Assembly: GCA_037349315.1 (NCBI GenBank) | Contig: JBAIAC010000162.1 | Location: forward strand, 248,001 to 312,000 | From: Chelydra serpentina | Lineage: Eukaryota; Chordata; Testudines; Chelydridae | Length of the DNA stretch: 64,000 nt | Direction: 5' to 3' | Part shown: positions 34,080 to 47,098 of the stretch, one piece after another | How the letters are laid out: the number at the start of each line of letters is the position of its first letter | Position numbering within the stretch: the first letter of the stretch is position 1 | Translations under genes and position numbers: made by a program | The notes under the pieces: model-generated | What the model saw: the letters and a program-made list of their open reading frames with translations, nothing else | Databases searched by the model: none | What the model was told of the DNA's origin: nothing

Positions 34080-34262
34080 GAGGGCTACAGAGACACAGAC
34101 TGAGACGGTCCCTGCCCCAGGAGCCTGCAATCTAAATAGCAGAAAAGTAAGGATCATTACCCCCGTTTTACAGAAGGGAAACTGAGGCCTAGAGAGATGC
34201 AGTTAGTTGCCCAGGGTGACAGTCTGTGATGGAGCTGGGGATTGAACCCACATCTCCTAATA
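34080..34262 (-). repeat. MIR-like SINE, minus orientation
   Basis: CCCTGCCCCAGGAGCCTGCA, ACCCCCGTTTTACAGAAGGG, AAACTGAGGCCTAGAGAGAT, TTGCCCAGGGTGACAG, GGAGCTGGGGATTGAACCCA, CATCTCCTAAT: reverse complement of the SINE body. Confidence 0.8.
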
Positions 34263-34860
34263 TTACTGTAAGTGAAGATCCCTTCCTCCTCTTTGATTTA
34301 TTGATTTCTTTTTAGGGTAATGGGACATAATATTGACTAGTGCTTTAGGAACCTATGTGGTGTGGGCCTGAAAATCTGTTTGCTTAAGAAAATCTGCCAT
34401 GCTGTAGCTAGCTATCCATATTTGTCTGAGATTCAAAGCAGAGCTAAGTGTCTCTGACCTCGTGGCCGCAAATGAAGTGGCTGCGCTCACAAACACAATT
34501 ACGTCCTTTCCTCTAAACTCGATCAGGCCCTGAGAGCAGTGAGCTAGATAAGTATTGCTCTTTATTATGCCAGAACCCAGCTCTCTCGAGTTTTCTGAAA
34601 TAGAAGCTGCAATCAAATTAGCTGTAAAATTATCAGCATTAGAGTCTCTATGGGTGGATTTGCTGACCCTGTGACCGTTTCATGGCATCTCTTCCCTTCT
34701 CTGGAGACAGTGCTCCAAGAGAAGCATGTTGTAGATTTGCAGTGTGGAGTGACCGAATGAGATCCTGTAAAGTGCAGTTCTTCCTTTCCCAGTCCGACCA
34801 AAACTCCTTCCTGCCTTCAAATCGGGAAGCTGTTACCTTGAGTTGGGAGGAGGCTGGCAC

Positions 34861-35141
34861 TAGGGATGTAAAATGTTAACTGGTTATCCGGTAAGCATTA
34901 GTCTTACAGATTAGCCTGCCTTAACCGTTAGCCCCGAGGTCCAGTGGTCCCGCGCTGCCCGGCCGGAGCGGACCCAGGCATGGTGCCCAGTTGGAGCAGC
35001 GTCGCCCAGCCGGAATGGGCCCGGGCTCAGCACAGCCCCATCCCAAGCCATGCTGGCCGGCGGAATTGGCCCCAGCCCCTTAATGAGTTAACCATTTTAA
35101 CGAAATATTTTTAAATCTTTTAAATGGTATTTACATCCCTA
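34861..35141. mobile_element. Non-autonomous hAT-type transposon with perfect TIRs and 8-bp TSD
   Basis: Ends TAGGGATGTAAA (34861-34872) and TTTACATCCCTA (35130-35141) are exact inverses. The 8 bases GCTGGCAC directly precede (34853-34860) and follow (35142-35149) the element. It is 281 bases long, with a GC-rich core (CCGCGCTGCCCGGCCGGAGC) between AT-rich shoulders containing GTTAACTGGTTATCCGG and GAGTTAACC. No coding capacity. Confidence 0.9.
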
Positions 35142-35149
35142 GCTGGCAC

Positions 35150-37480
35150 ATCAGTATCATAAATAACCTTTACACTCAGGAAAGATAAGTCTTTAGACTA
35201 TGAACTCCTTCTCCTGGCCTCCCCACCCTGATTGCATCGAGGATATTGTTTGCAGCAACAACTTGGAATGCAGAAACTCTTTTTCCTCCTATGAAATGCA
35301 GTAACAGGGTCTACTCCAAGTTGTTCTTTAGCACAGGGGCATAGGAACTCCCTTTCTCCCTGTATGAACTGCACATGAAGGTGCTTTCTGGGGAAAGACA
35401 ATAGTGAGAGATAAATGAGCCAAGGGCTTGTGGGATAAACGTGAAATGTGCTTGCTCTCATCTTGGGCTTGTGAGAATGTATAAAGAGTCTATTCATCCC
35501 TGTATCCAGAGCAGAGGTTAAGCACTTCCGTTCAATATGCCGTTATGAACACTAAAGTCTTTAATAGGAGAGGAGTGGTACAGACATTCCTATGCTGCAA
35601 GTTAACTGAGCCTTGAAACTACAATTAAAGTAAGAGCTCTTGTCACAAGGGCCGGGAGAGACGCAAAGGGCAATTGGTCAAACTGTTTTGAAACATCCAC
35701 CCTTGATGTAGGAAGAAATTGCATAATGTTATCAGGCCAGGGGCTAGTCCTTTAGAGTAGTTGGGAATAGTTTTGTTGCGCTAATATTGTGTGAGGTGCT
35801 CTCTTACCACTACCCGGACACGTGGCTTTATCACAGGTTTAAAATATTTCTCTGGGCGCAGGCTGGCAATTATGAAGCCTCAGTATGGGAGCAAACTTCT
35901 TAAAGACGTAAGAAACAAAATGGCTTCTTATGCCAATGTTGTGGTTTAAAAAAAAAAAAAGTGAGTCCTACTAGCTGGAGGAAAAAAAAGGGGCAAAACA
36001 ATTGACAAATTTAAGTGATTATTCTGTAATCGGATTTCTGCTGGATGGCAGAGGCTTATCTATCATAGATTTCCAAAGTGGGCGCGGGGGCTGCTTTTCA
36101 TAAAGACAGATGCTGTACATATCAGTTTTTACTTTAAAAACTGCCCCAGTGTTTACTCCAAAGGGGGAGGGACGTTTTCAGTGAGAATTGCCTAGATGAT
36201 TTGATTTGTCTTTTGTGTACTTAGAAAGATGTGTGTTTACCTGCACACATGGATTTGATATTATCATGCACCAGGGGTTGGTTGCTGTTATCAAGGTGTG
36301 TTTGGCACGTCTTTAAGGCGGACCATGTGCCTCTGAAGTGTTGCCACTTGCCCAGCTCGCAAATGCTTGTCAGGTTTGACACGGAGAACTTATTTGGGAA
36401 GTCTGCTGCTATGCGTCAGTGTGGTGACCTTGCAGTAAATGGGCATGAGATCCCCCCAGGGGACACAGCTGAAACTTGTCACTTTCATGTTGCCCACTCC
36501 CATTGCAATTTGTCCTGGATTCCAGTTGTGCAAATCAATTCCAGAGATGTTGTGTGGATGAGAAAAGGGGCATTTCTTTGTAATCTATTATGAGCTGTTA
36601 CTAAGGACACCTGAGAGGGTTTAAATTCCAAAGCCTTTTAACAATCTAGTTTTCTTTTCTCCATTCATACTCTTAACTTATTGCACTTCACGTGCCTTGG
36701 GCAGTGAAAACCGGGTCACACGTTCAGGTTCTCATGACCCAGCAATGTCCGGGTTTCAAAGGCTACAAAGGATATGTTTCAATTAAAACAAACCGCTTTA
36801 ACTGGAATTACAACATCATGAAGCCCAAAGTGTCAGATTCTTTGTCATCCTGCACCTTGTGCATATGTTTAACCCCGTGCAAACTGAGTGTGAAAGAAGA
36901 CCAAATCAGAATGCCAGTGTTTGCATCCATTTTGCACAAGTGAAAATGAGTGCACAAGGCGCAGGACGATGGAGAATCCGAGCCAACCCTTAAAAAAAAA
37001 TAATCCAAAAAACCCCCCACAAGCTAAAAAAGCTCTTTTTAACCAAACTGAATACTTGTATTTGGTTTAGGCCCAACCTACCTGAATTGAGGAGACACTG
37101 GTTCAGTCAGTCATGTGTAACTTTCTCCCATCTCTAGTACACACACACTCACTTTCTCTTGCTGCCACAGTCCAAACCTGCTGCTCTTCTGGAAAGCATT
37201 GACATGGCTTGCAGCACAGATGCCCTCTGATCACAGCTGCATGATAGACTAATTTGATGTGTACCCTGATGCCATGACAATCCCTGAACTCTGGCCAACT
37301 GCTCCTTTGGCAGTGCATGCACATTGCCTGCTGACTGAGAGAGGAGTGTTTCGTGGCACGCTACCATGTCAACAACATCTCCTGGACTGTGCATTTTTCT
37401 CTTAACTTTCCCACCACCACATAAGTGCTGGTGGGAGCACTAGCATAGAGCAGGCCACTGGTGCTGCAGCCTCTGTGCTG
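35150..37480. other. Intronic DNA, nothing recognised
   Basis: AT-richer single-copy DNA with short A-runs (35948-35960). No exon or complete repeat recognised. Confidence 0.35.
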
Positions 37481-37629
37481 GCTGGACCTGCCCAGAACGG
37501 GTCTGGATGACACGGTGTGCAACACGAGTAGTTAACAGTGTCGCGTCTACACTAATGGTGCACTGGTGCTAGAAATGCTTGTGCAGATGAGACCTTGCAG
37601 TGCCCTAGCTGGTGGACACTGACTTCCAT

Positions 37630-37738
37630 TAGAGCTGGGGTGTCACAAACTGCCTGGCCCTTCCCATCTCGATAGAAGAAATGAGGGTCCCAGCTAGATG
37701 GGCTGGGGGCCCATTGTGGAAAAGGTTGAGAGCCATTG
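37630..37738 (-). mobile_element. Fragment of a Charlie-type hAT end
   Basis: Ends GGAAAAGGTTGAGAGCCATT (37718-37737), whose reverse complement AATGGCTCTCAACCTTTTCC resembles the common hAT end CAGTGGTTCTCAACCTTT. The other end was not found. Confidence 0.45.
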
Positions 37739-38751
37739 TATTGAAGCATTGTGCAATGGAAGGTTGTGAACATAGTTCATTCCACCCCTCCTCCATCTGT
37801 AGCCAGATGTGAGTGATGACAAACCCTTGATGTCCGTCTCCAGCCGAGGAGTGCCTCTGTAGAGCTTTGGTCTTGGATCTGCTTCTCAAAAGGGTGTAAC
37901 CATGTCATTGCATGGACTCGTGAAATGCAACAACTTACTACAATCCTTTATTTCTCTTTAAACAAACCCCTAAAGCTTGCGAGAGAACTCTTTACAAAGA
38001 TTACTTAAAGCGGGAACTGAATTAAACCATGTGCCTAGGGTAAAAGCTGTCTGAAGTGTAACTCCTGCTGCGGTACCTGGGGGAGTTGTTGGCTGTATTT
38101 GTGCGCTTGCCTCAGTCTCTACAATTTTTATATTTTTTGGCCTAATTGTACTGATCTAGCACGGAATTATCTTGTCTCGAAGGTCTTTAGGGCCAGGCAA
38201 TGTATTTAAACCTCAGAGTGGGCAAAGAGTGCAGACAGTAGGGGGAATGCTTATTAATTAACTAGCTCTTCACTTAAGTTGATGCTTTGCATAAATCCTC
38301 TTTGGAAAACAGGAAGGACAAAAAGGTCAGGTGTGTTCGCAAGGTTGGCATGTGATTGTTTGCTGGTGGCAGTGCAAACCTGCCAAAAGACCTTTGCCCT
38401 CTGTCGTGGGGGAAACACAACTGGGCCTGATTCTCTCTTGGCCTGCGCTTTGTATGAGTCATTTTCCCCGTTACAAAGCCCTGCCTTCTGATTTGCTAGT
38501 GTGTTATGCTTGCTTTGCCACAGCAGACTTTTTGGTGCGTTCAAGGTCACACTCCTGCTGTAAATATATTTTAGAGATTGGTTCATTGGACCTGGCTAAA
38601 AGGAGGGAAATGGCTGTTTGATTTTGAGTAAGGGATGTGTGTGAATTCACTAAGTTGGCACTAGTGACTGTCTTTAGGCTGCCACCACGACTTACCAGTT
38701 TATTGCAACCTAGCCTCGAAGTGCCATAGAATTCCGGGTGCCTTGATTAAG

Positions 38752-38992
38752 AGGAAGGATGGCCCAGTGGTTAGAGCACTAGCCTGGGACTTGAGACCTG
38801 GGTTCGAATCCCCTGCTCCGCCACAGACTCCCCTTGTGACAGCGGGCAGCTCATTTAGCCTCTCTGTGTCTTGGTCCCCCATCTGTACAATGGGGATATA
38901 ATAGCATTCCCCTGCCTGACGTGAGTGTGAGGATAAGTATATTACAGTACATGTGGCGCTCAGTTATTACGGTACTGGGGCCATAGAAGTAC
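38752..38992 (+). repeat. tRNA-derived SINE with intact B box
   Basis: GATGGCCCAGTGGTTAGAGC (A box), GACCTGGGTTCGAATCCCCT (canonical B box GGTTCGAATCC), TCCGCCACAGAC, CATCTGTACAATGGGGATAT and a degenerate tail. MIR/CORE type. The cleanest polymerase III promoter sequence in the window; not a tRNA gene because no tRNA fold follows. Confidence 0.8.
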
Positions 38993-41900
38993 TAAGATGA
39001 ACAGACTAGGAATATCTTGTAGATGTTCCTAGGTGGAGAACTTCAAAGCAAAGCTGAAGGTGCAGGAGAGACCTGCTCAGCTTTCCTGTAAACATGACAC
39101 CCACGTTTTATAAGGCTTTTTGCAATAATGTGTTCAGAATGTGGGTCTCAGTGAAATTAGAAACCCTTCCCCTTGCAGAACAGCTGTTCTCCTTTGTTGA
39201 GTTTCTGCTGTGGAATAATTTCCTCTTAGAAGAAGCAATTATTACAGCCTGGGCCTTTAAACCCAACTGTGTTCTTTCCATACCTGATATCTGAGGGCTT
39301 ATCTTTGCAAGTGTGCTAAGCAGAGGCGCCTCTTTCTTTCCCTTGGGAGTTAAACAGGACAGTTGTCATTTGTTTGCAGCTGTCTGCCTTGTGGAACTTT
39401 TGGAGAACTTACCCAGAAGCCATGTGTTGCCCCAGTAACATGCTGTCCCATCAGAACTAGATAGTTTGGGCTCCAGAGGGCTCTGGCACAGCGTTCGGAT
39501 TGGTTGGTCGTTCACAAGCAATAGATTTGAGGGGCACAGGTCAGACCCTCACCTGGTGCACATGGGCACAGCTTAAGTCAATGAGGCAGGGCCCATTTCC
39601 CTCACCTAAGGAACTGGCCCTAGATGGGACACTGTGGGTACGGAGAATCTCCACATGTAACCTGTCATTTTAAACAGTGACATCTCTCCTCTTCCCAAGC
39701 CAAGGCTGCAGCAGTATCTAAAACGCCAGCCACCTCTTCTCCCATTCCCCCTGCCACAAGGAGTAGGTCTTGGTTGCCATTGCAGATTGAACCCTCCCTC
39801 CTGCCTCTCGGAGCAAAATTGATCCCACTTTGCTGTGTGCAGGCAGGACTCTTGGGAATTTCAATCACCTGGTTGCTCAGAAGGGAGAGGGGGCCTTCAG
39901 AACAGAGCAATGGGTCACAGGCGCCTCTGGGGGCCAGCATGAAGTTGGTAGGGCTAATTTTAAGCTTGCTAGCCCTGACACTGTCCCTGTAAATGCTCTT
40001 TAAATATTCCGAAGGGTACGTGGTTCATATCTGTGCTCTCTCCCCCAGCTAGGCTAGCTGCAGCTTACTTTACACAGGGTATGAAAACCAACCTCCGGGA
40101 TCTGTTTTCATGGGATGCTGAGGCTAATCCCAAGGAGTCCCTATCTCCCTACAGTAGCTCTATCATAAGGAAGGCATCCTGGAGGCTTGTGACAGTTGAA
40201 TGAATCCCTGTGGGGTGAATGAATTGTTAAACTGAGATGCAGTAGAGTCTGTAATAATCTGAATGTACTATTGATAGGGCTTGGCTTTATGTGGCCAGAT
40301 TAGGGTTTCCACATGACTGATACTTCAAACAGGCCTGTATTTTCTTTCTGCAACATGGATTTTTACAGTTCATGTTTGCTGAAAGCTGTTTTTTGTGAGA
40401 TTGGATCACTTTGATCCACATTCATACTGGTTTTTCTTTTCATCGAGATAATTTGTCTCAAAAAAAGGAACAATACATTTGTTTCATTCCTAGATAAGGG
40501 TTTACTCCTTTCCCCCTTTTAGTTTAAAAAGGAAGGCTTGACTCTATTTTTCCTTCAGTTTGGACTACAAACACTTTTCCACTGAGGGCTAATGGAAGGT
40601 TACAAATATATTCTGCATGCGCTCTGTCGAGCTTTCTGTTAGAGGCATCAAAAATTCTAGTGCTGTTTATCAAAAGGTCTGTGGTTAATAATTAAAATGT
40701 TTTCCCCCAAACTAGAATAGTTTTTGAAGTGCACATGTCAGTGCCTGGGTATCTTGCAGAAATATCTGCTCTATCTGCTCGCTGTTGCACTCGGAATACT
40801 CCCCCAATTTTCCCCAATTTAATTCAGTGCATTTTTAGTTAGTACTTTACCTAGAAAAGGCTCAATCCTGATTTCAGATTTGAAGTTGCAGCTGCCACCA
40901 ACTCCGGAGCAAATGGCAGGACAAATTTCTCGTGGACTACGTTCTTTATTTTCTCCACTTAACCTTACTGGGAGTCCTATCTGTATAACGCACAATGGGA
41001 GACACAGGCCCATTTTAACATGCTTCCTAGTGAGAAATTGGAATACACAGATGGGTGAGTGTGGGAGACGGAAAATTGGGTGGGGTTTATCCTAGTTATG
41101 TGCTGAAAGGAGGGGAGTGCCTTGGCTGACAACTTCCTTAAGCAGATAAAGCAATACAATTTAATAAACAGCTTTTTCAGAGAAGGTGACCTCATTGAGG
41201 AGATCTTAAGTTCTAGGAGAACTAATCTGGTAGCTTTTAAAGTCTGAGGTCTTTCAGAGCTTTCTAGAGCAGGCTGGTTCTGTGCTGGATGAGATTCAGA
41301 ATCACAATTAATTCATTTTGAGCTCTTTAAAACGATTGAATCAAGCTCTCCATAAACCTAAGGGAAAACACCCTCCACTGTGCATGTTGTAGGAAATGAA
41401 AACTCCACTTTCTTTCTGTGCTCTGTGTGTTAATGCAACTTACAAGCTAATTTGATGTTTCTAATAGGTCAGTATATTTCAGGGGGTGATCAGTGTTAAA
41501 AAGGTGTGGGTGTGGGCCAGGAGAGTGGTTATGCGTATCTCTTTGTGTGCTTGGCCACACAGGTTTGTTGTCGCACAAACGTCACTGCAAGGGCACAAGC
41601 AGCACCAGCACAAGTCCTATTTTACACCAGTGCAGCACACCAGCCTAGCTACCGCTGTGCAAAATAACCCTTGTGCAAACAAGCCTTGCTGACATCTCAT
41701 TGTAAAGAAATGCCTGCGGACCAATCAGATGTCCTCGGTAAACAATGGGCCTGGCTCTCTGCTGCTCTACACCAGGTGCAGCCATTTACACCAGCACAGA
41801 GGAGGAGTAATAAGCTGTCACCTCGGAAGGCCACGCTTTGCATCGCAAGGCCAAGGAGAATCAGCCCCACTGACTTCCAACGAGTTACTATTAGTAGTTT
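38993..41900. other. Intronic DNA, nothing recognised
   Basis: AT-richer single-copy DNA. No complete repeat, no supported exon. Confidence 0.35.
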
Positions 41901-41904
41901 AGAG

Positions 41905-42085
41905 CCCAGCGTCTTGTCTACACGCAAACCAACACCAGTTTAGTTTAAACCTGTGCAAAGCCCCGTCTGGACACTCTGATTTCAGTTAAGAGCGGCTTAT
42001 TTGGGTTTAGTCTAACTTTAGTCTTAATTGATTTAAGCTAAACCAAACTAAGCCTGGTTTAAACTGAAATCAGAGTGTTTACTCA
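41905..42085. mobile_element. Foldback (MITE-like) element
   Basis: ACACTCTGATTTCAGTT (41971-41987) and AACTGAAATCAGAGTGT (42062-42078) are exact 17-base inverses. The region also has TTGTCTACACGCAAACCA at the left and GTTTAAAC-type motifs facing each other. Outer ends and target duplication unresolved. Confidence 0.6.
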
Positions 42086-42624
42086 GCCTCCTGCACCAGA
42101 TTATCCAAGATGGTTTAAAGGTTTACTGGGAACCAATGCGGCTGTGTGGGTAGAGAAGCCCCAAGCCAGTGGGAGCCAACAGGGCTGTTGCGTCATCGAA
42201 TCATCTGTTGCTTTGCTAAAACTCCAGAGATGTTTCCCCCTCCCCTTTTGCTTTACCCCTGTCCGTCCTTGGCTCCCCAACCAGGAAACCTGACGCAGCG
42301 CTACCTGTGCGGATTAAGCCTCCAGCCATTCTTCCAGCAGCTCTGTCAGTGTCGGCCTAAAGGCAACAACAACTAAATACTCGTTTGTTTGTTTTTTAAT
42401 GTGAGAGCTGACAAGGGGGTGACACCACTAAAGCGCATCTCCTTGTCCTTACCAGAGGAGGTTGTGATGCCCCCCCCCCCACTTCCTCCGACTGACGACT
42501 TTAAACAGTTTCAGAAGCTTACTAAATTGATTTCACATTGGCTAAGTACATGGCTTCTGGCAGAAGCATCTTTGTAAGTACCTGCTATGCTAAGGGATCT
42601 GTTAATAGTTTGTTAAAGTAGCAC

Positions 42625-42848
42625 CCGGACCTCCAGCCAGGATTCGGACCCCATTGTGCTAGGCTCTGCACATATTCATACAGACCCTGCCCAAAAGTGC
42701 TTTCATGAGTGCTAGACCAGATGGAAGAGTGGGGAAGGGAAACTGAGGCACAGAGAAATGATGTGACTTGCCCAAGGTCAAACAGCAAGCCAGTGACAGA
42801 GCTGGGAATAGAAGCCCAGTATCCTATCTACTAGATTGTACTGCCTCT
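42625..42848 (-). repeat. MIR-like SINE, minus orientation, nearly complete
   Basis: GACCCCATTGTGCTAGGCTC (tail), ACAGACCCTGCCC, GGGAAACTGAGGCACAGAGA, CTTGCCCAAGGTCAAACAGC, GACAGAGCTGGGAATAGAAG, CAGTATCCTATCTACTAGA. Confidence 0.85.
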
Positions 42849-44810
42849 AATGGATACTTAAAAAAACACTACTGGACAAGACTTCATTAGGTATGCTACG
42901 GCTTACTGTCTGGCGTGGAACGACGAGGTGGCTGGTTCTGAGCTAATTTCTGCACTGACTTGAACCCTCTGCCAGTCCCATTGACTGCAGAATTTGACCT
43001 ATTGTGCATACACCCACAATAGGGGAGCATAGATGCTGTTGTTTCCCATGGACATGTCATGGCGAGGCCACTATTCAGATACCCGCAGAATTCCCGAGAG
43101 GTTTTTCCAGTTTCTCCAGCACACGTACAAGTGTATCACTACCAAATAAATAATTAATGCTGCTGTAAATCTTTTATGCTCGCTCCAGTTTACCTAGGAG
43201 TGTCTGTGGGAGAGTGTTTAAAGCTGCTCTGTGTTTTTCTGCCGCTGTTCATTAAATGTGTAGGGAGTGTTCTCGCTTGTAATAAAGTCATCTGGCTGGG
43301 AATGAGGCTGGGGGGGTCCTTGCCAAGCCAGGCTCCTGAGTTCTCTTGAAGCCAAGATGTAAGAGTGGACAGGACTGCTGGAAAAGGCTCCTTCCATCTC
43401 ACCAGTCATGATGCAGGCAGGCGGAGAGTGAGTTATGGTGCGGGTTAGGGTGGTGTGGGTGGAGGGAGGGACACTTTAAAACATGAACGTGTTTGGCTGG
43501 AGTTTCCCTGTTTACCTCGTCGGGGACTGAGGGTAGATGAGTCTGCGAGCGGGGAGGATCTGGGGAAGTGGGAGACATGGAGGGTTAAAACGGGCAGCAC
43601 AAGGGCAGGTTGATTGGTTGGGTCTGTTCTGTTTCCCTTGTGTGTCCTAAGCCCCTTAATGGGCACTTCATATTTTAATAATGATACAGGCCTCCAAACC
43701 TCTTGTGTGCGCGTCACAATAGAGCTCTCTCTGGCAGTGGGATAGTTGTCTTTAGTGACAAAGGGGTTCCACTGTATTCCAACTGCACCTGTAATTACCT
43801 TCCTGGTAGCAGCATCTTAGACATGCTGTTGTTTTCTAAAGGTGGAATTGTGGTGGGAGGGGTGTGTGTGTGGCTTTATTTACACATGTAGGGAGGTACA
43901 CACCCACCTCCAGGTTGTAGTTTGCCCGCAATAGAATCTGAGATTTGGTGCTGAAAGGAACACCTGTCCTTGGTGATCTCGCTGCTGTAGGTGGACAAAC
44001 ATAACTATTTATGTAGGGAAAAGGGTCTTTCCAAAGACAGACTCATGAGCTTGTGCTTTCGATCCAGGGATGCCTTTCAGAAGCCAGCTTTCGGTTTTCA
44101 CCCGATAAACAATTTATTTTGGGATAAAAATGTTTTGTTTCCTAAATATACACTCAGGAAAGATGTGTGTGACCTGTAATGTAGAGCTTTGGAAAAATAC
44201 CAAGCTGCTCAGCAATAAGATATTTTAAAAAACTATGGGGAAGTCTCTTGAAAATGAAATCGAAGGGAAGCTGTGATACCTTGCATGTATCTCTTGGTAA
44301 CCGAATTAATTGTTCCCCAGGCTACTGAGTTGCAACTCCTAAATGATAAAACAAGAATCCTGGCTCTGAATAAACAGGGAATGAAATTTGAATTAAACAT
44401 GTTCAATTCAGGTGATACGCCAGATTAAATAGTTTCCAAGTTAATCTTGCCACTGTATTATAGTTTTTAAATAAAAAAAACCCGCAGCAAACTTGTGTAT
44501 TTTCACATAGACTTTTAACACTAGGTATTTTTGGCAAGTTTAGCACTTCTATTAGCGCTAGTAGAACAACTTCCTGGTTTTCTAAAGTAATGAGACCATC
44601 GCAATTAGGCAGAACATTAATCTACTGTGTGTGTCTTCAACTTGACAAATAGACAAACACGCACAGGGCATGGCCAGCATTCCAGCCTTTATTATCGATT
44701 TGGTTTTGTTTGCTTCATCACAGCTGTAACACTACTTAAACCGACTTTGTACAGTGTGTATGAATAATTTGACGTAGAGAGCTTCCAACGTAGGGTCTCG
44801 ATACCGGAGA
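42849..44810. other. Intronic DNA, nothing recognised
   Basis: No complete repeat or exon recognised. Short GTGTGTG run at 43863-43872. Confidence 0.35.
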
Positions 44811-44814
44811 GGGA

Positions 44815-44915
44815 GCTCGGACAGGGGGGCTATTCCCATTTTACACAGAGGTACAGAGCTGAAGAGGCTTTCCCAAGTTCACATGGGAAGGCTATGGAAG
44901 AAAAGATCTTAGGTT
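44815..44915 (-). repeat. MIR-like SINE fragment
   Basis: TTCCCATTTTACACAGAGGT, ACAGAGCTGAAGAGGCTTTC, CCAAGTTCACATGGGAAGG: a degenerate minus-strand SINE body. Confidence 0.6.
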
Positions 44916-47005
44916 AAGGTCTGGTTTTTACCCAAAAGCCCTTTGACAGAGCCAACCAGGAAGTGCATCAGACTTGCCTGCAAGATCTCATGGAGCTGGT
45001 AGAGTTGCTGTACTTAATTGGTTCCTCTCCGGTGGATGCCAGTGGTCACGGTGAACAGTTGCTCCACGTCCACTTTCATGTCCATAGGTCATGTCCTGCG
45101 GGTTCTGCTGCTATAATAGCGGGAGCAGGATTAAAGAACAGTCCCTTACTCTAGAGTAGAGCCTTGCATGTGCAGAAAGATCTCTAGGAAGTAGGAGGTC
45201 TAGGAAGCGATTTGCTGGTGCGGGAACTCACCTAGTCTATCTAACGGCTCTCGGGTGAAATGAGTGGTCACCTTTTTTTGTCTGTAATGAGAAAATATTT
45301 TGATTGCATGTTTTCCTCCACTTATGTGGTCAGACATTTGCTATTAATCAATGTCTGTCATTCTGGTAGCATAAGGCACGATAAAAGTCTAGAGGCGAAG
45401 AAAAGGAACAAATGTTCTGATGAATTTTAGGTTTGATCCAAGGGATGCACTTATCTAATAGAGCAGTTTTGAAATAAAGATGTTGCCAGGACTAGGTTTC
45501 ACCTGCTGCTGTTCTGCTGGCTGGTCAAGTGCTCTGCAGAATATCACTCGGGTGTTCCAGGTCCGTTACAGAGAGGCTGACCGGGTTTCCCCCTCTTTGC
45601 TGGGTTAGTTCTCTTCTGTTCATTTGTCCCTTTGCAGCAGTTATTCTTGTAAGTTATTGATTTTTGACTAACAGGTTTTTTTATACATGATGGTTGGAAC
45701 ACCCGGTTGGTGAGGTTCTCCAGAGTATCCCCCCCCACCATTCATGTTTCATTTGAAGCATGAAATCTGGGTAAATAGAATTGTTTGGCTTCACTTCTAT
45801 TCAAGACAGAATTCCTGACTCCTGGCTGTCTGAAAGGTTTGCGCAGGATACACTATTCTGACAATCTAAATGGCATGAGAGCATTCTCAGAAAGAGCAAA
45901 ACAATTTAGTCTCTGAAATTGGCTGTGCATTTCACACACACGCACCAGTGTTGCCTTGACCAACTATTCAGATGCCTTTTTAGAAGAAATATAGCCATTA
46001 AAGAAGTTTGTTTCACAATCCAGATTGTGGTTATGGAGACTTTGGTGGCAACTGTGACTGTCAGAGGTGCAGTAAGATTAAACTCTTCTAGTTCTGGTCT
46101 TGAATATTTCTTGAAAAAGGTACTTGGCATTATAAATCTCTGCATGGTTTTATTTCCTAAGGTGCTTCTGGGTTGATATGTGATGTAGATCTTACATTAG
46201 TATTCCTTCTAAAAAAAATCACTTTTTCAGATGGCAAGTCAGTTGTTAACTAAAAAGGGTTAAAAATATGGCATATGTAAAAATGATCCTGTACTCCTGA
46301 GACATTTAAACCTAGGAAGCAGCTGCAGTTCTTATTTCCAGGAATGCTGTTGTGTGCAGTTCAGGGGGTTCGGCCACGGAGCTAGTCGATTCCAGCGGAT
46401 CGTGCAGCTGTATATACAGGAGTGTGTGTTTATCATCTTGGAATACTAGCACTAACCTTTCCTCTGAGGTGTGTGAACCAAGATGTGGGAGTCAGTAATT
46501 ATGAGGAACTGGAGTTAAAAGTGGGCTTGTTTACACATAATCATTAACAGATCTTCAGGCCTCACCCTAAGGTTAATACTAATACAGTTTCAGGCTGCAT
46601 TTAAGTATATTGCCTTGTAATAGGTTTACTACCTCTGATAGGAATCCTAGTCAATTCTCTGAAACAGCAAAAGCAGCTCACTTTAACTCCTCTCTTTACG
46701 ATGGCGTTTGTCTTGTTTCTTTCGACTGAAAGCAGGTCTTCACTGGGCATCTGGCACCGGGGGTGAGGGTGTTCAGAACTACAGGCTGCAGGGCACATTC
46801 CTTTCAGTCAGGTTCCTGCACACTCCATCCTTGTGTACACAGCCTGGGCGGCTGTTTGAGTTGGCTGGGCCTCCATGCCGTACGTAGGAGCACCTGCGCT
46901 CCAGGGGGATGCTGGGTCACTCACGTTGCGAGGTAGAGACTTGAATGGCTCAGAATGAAGGGCTGGCAGTGACCAGCAGGGAGCAAAGTGATAGCTCTGT
47001 TTATC
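44916..47005. other. Intronic DNA, nothing recognised
   Basis: AT-richer single-copy DNA. No exon or complete repeat recognised. Confidence 0.35.
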
Positions 47006-47007
47006 AG

Positions 47008-47098
47008 AGGGGTAGCCATGTTAGTCTGTATCCAAAAAACAACGAGGAGTCCGGTGGCACCTTAAAGACTAGCAGATTGATTTGTGGATGTCTGCGCT
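47008..47098 (+). repeat. Interspersed repeat, CAGAGGGGTAGCCATGTTAG family
   Basis: CAGAGGGGTAGCCATGTTAG, TCTGTATCCAAAAAACAACG, AGGAGTCCGGTGGCACCTTA, AAGACTAGCAGATTGATTTG. It is related, in opposite orientation, to 52081-52190. A family very common in turtle genomes; class not determined here. Confidence 0.7.

Noticed and set aside
38752..38830. tRNA gene with canonical B box
   Set aside because: The sequence lacks a complete cloverleaf and continues into a SINE body, so it is a SINE.
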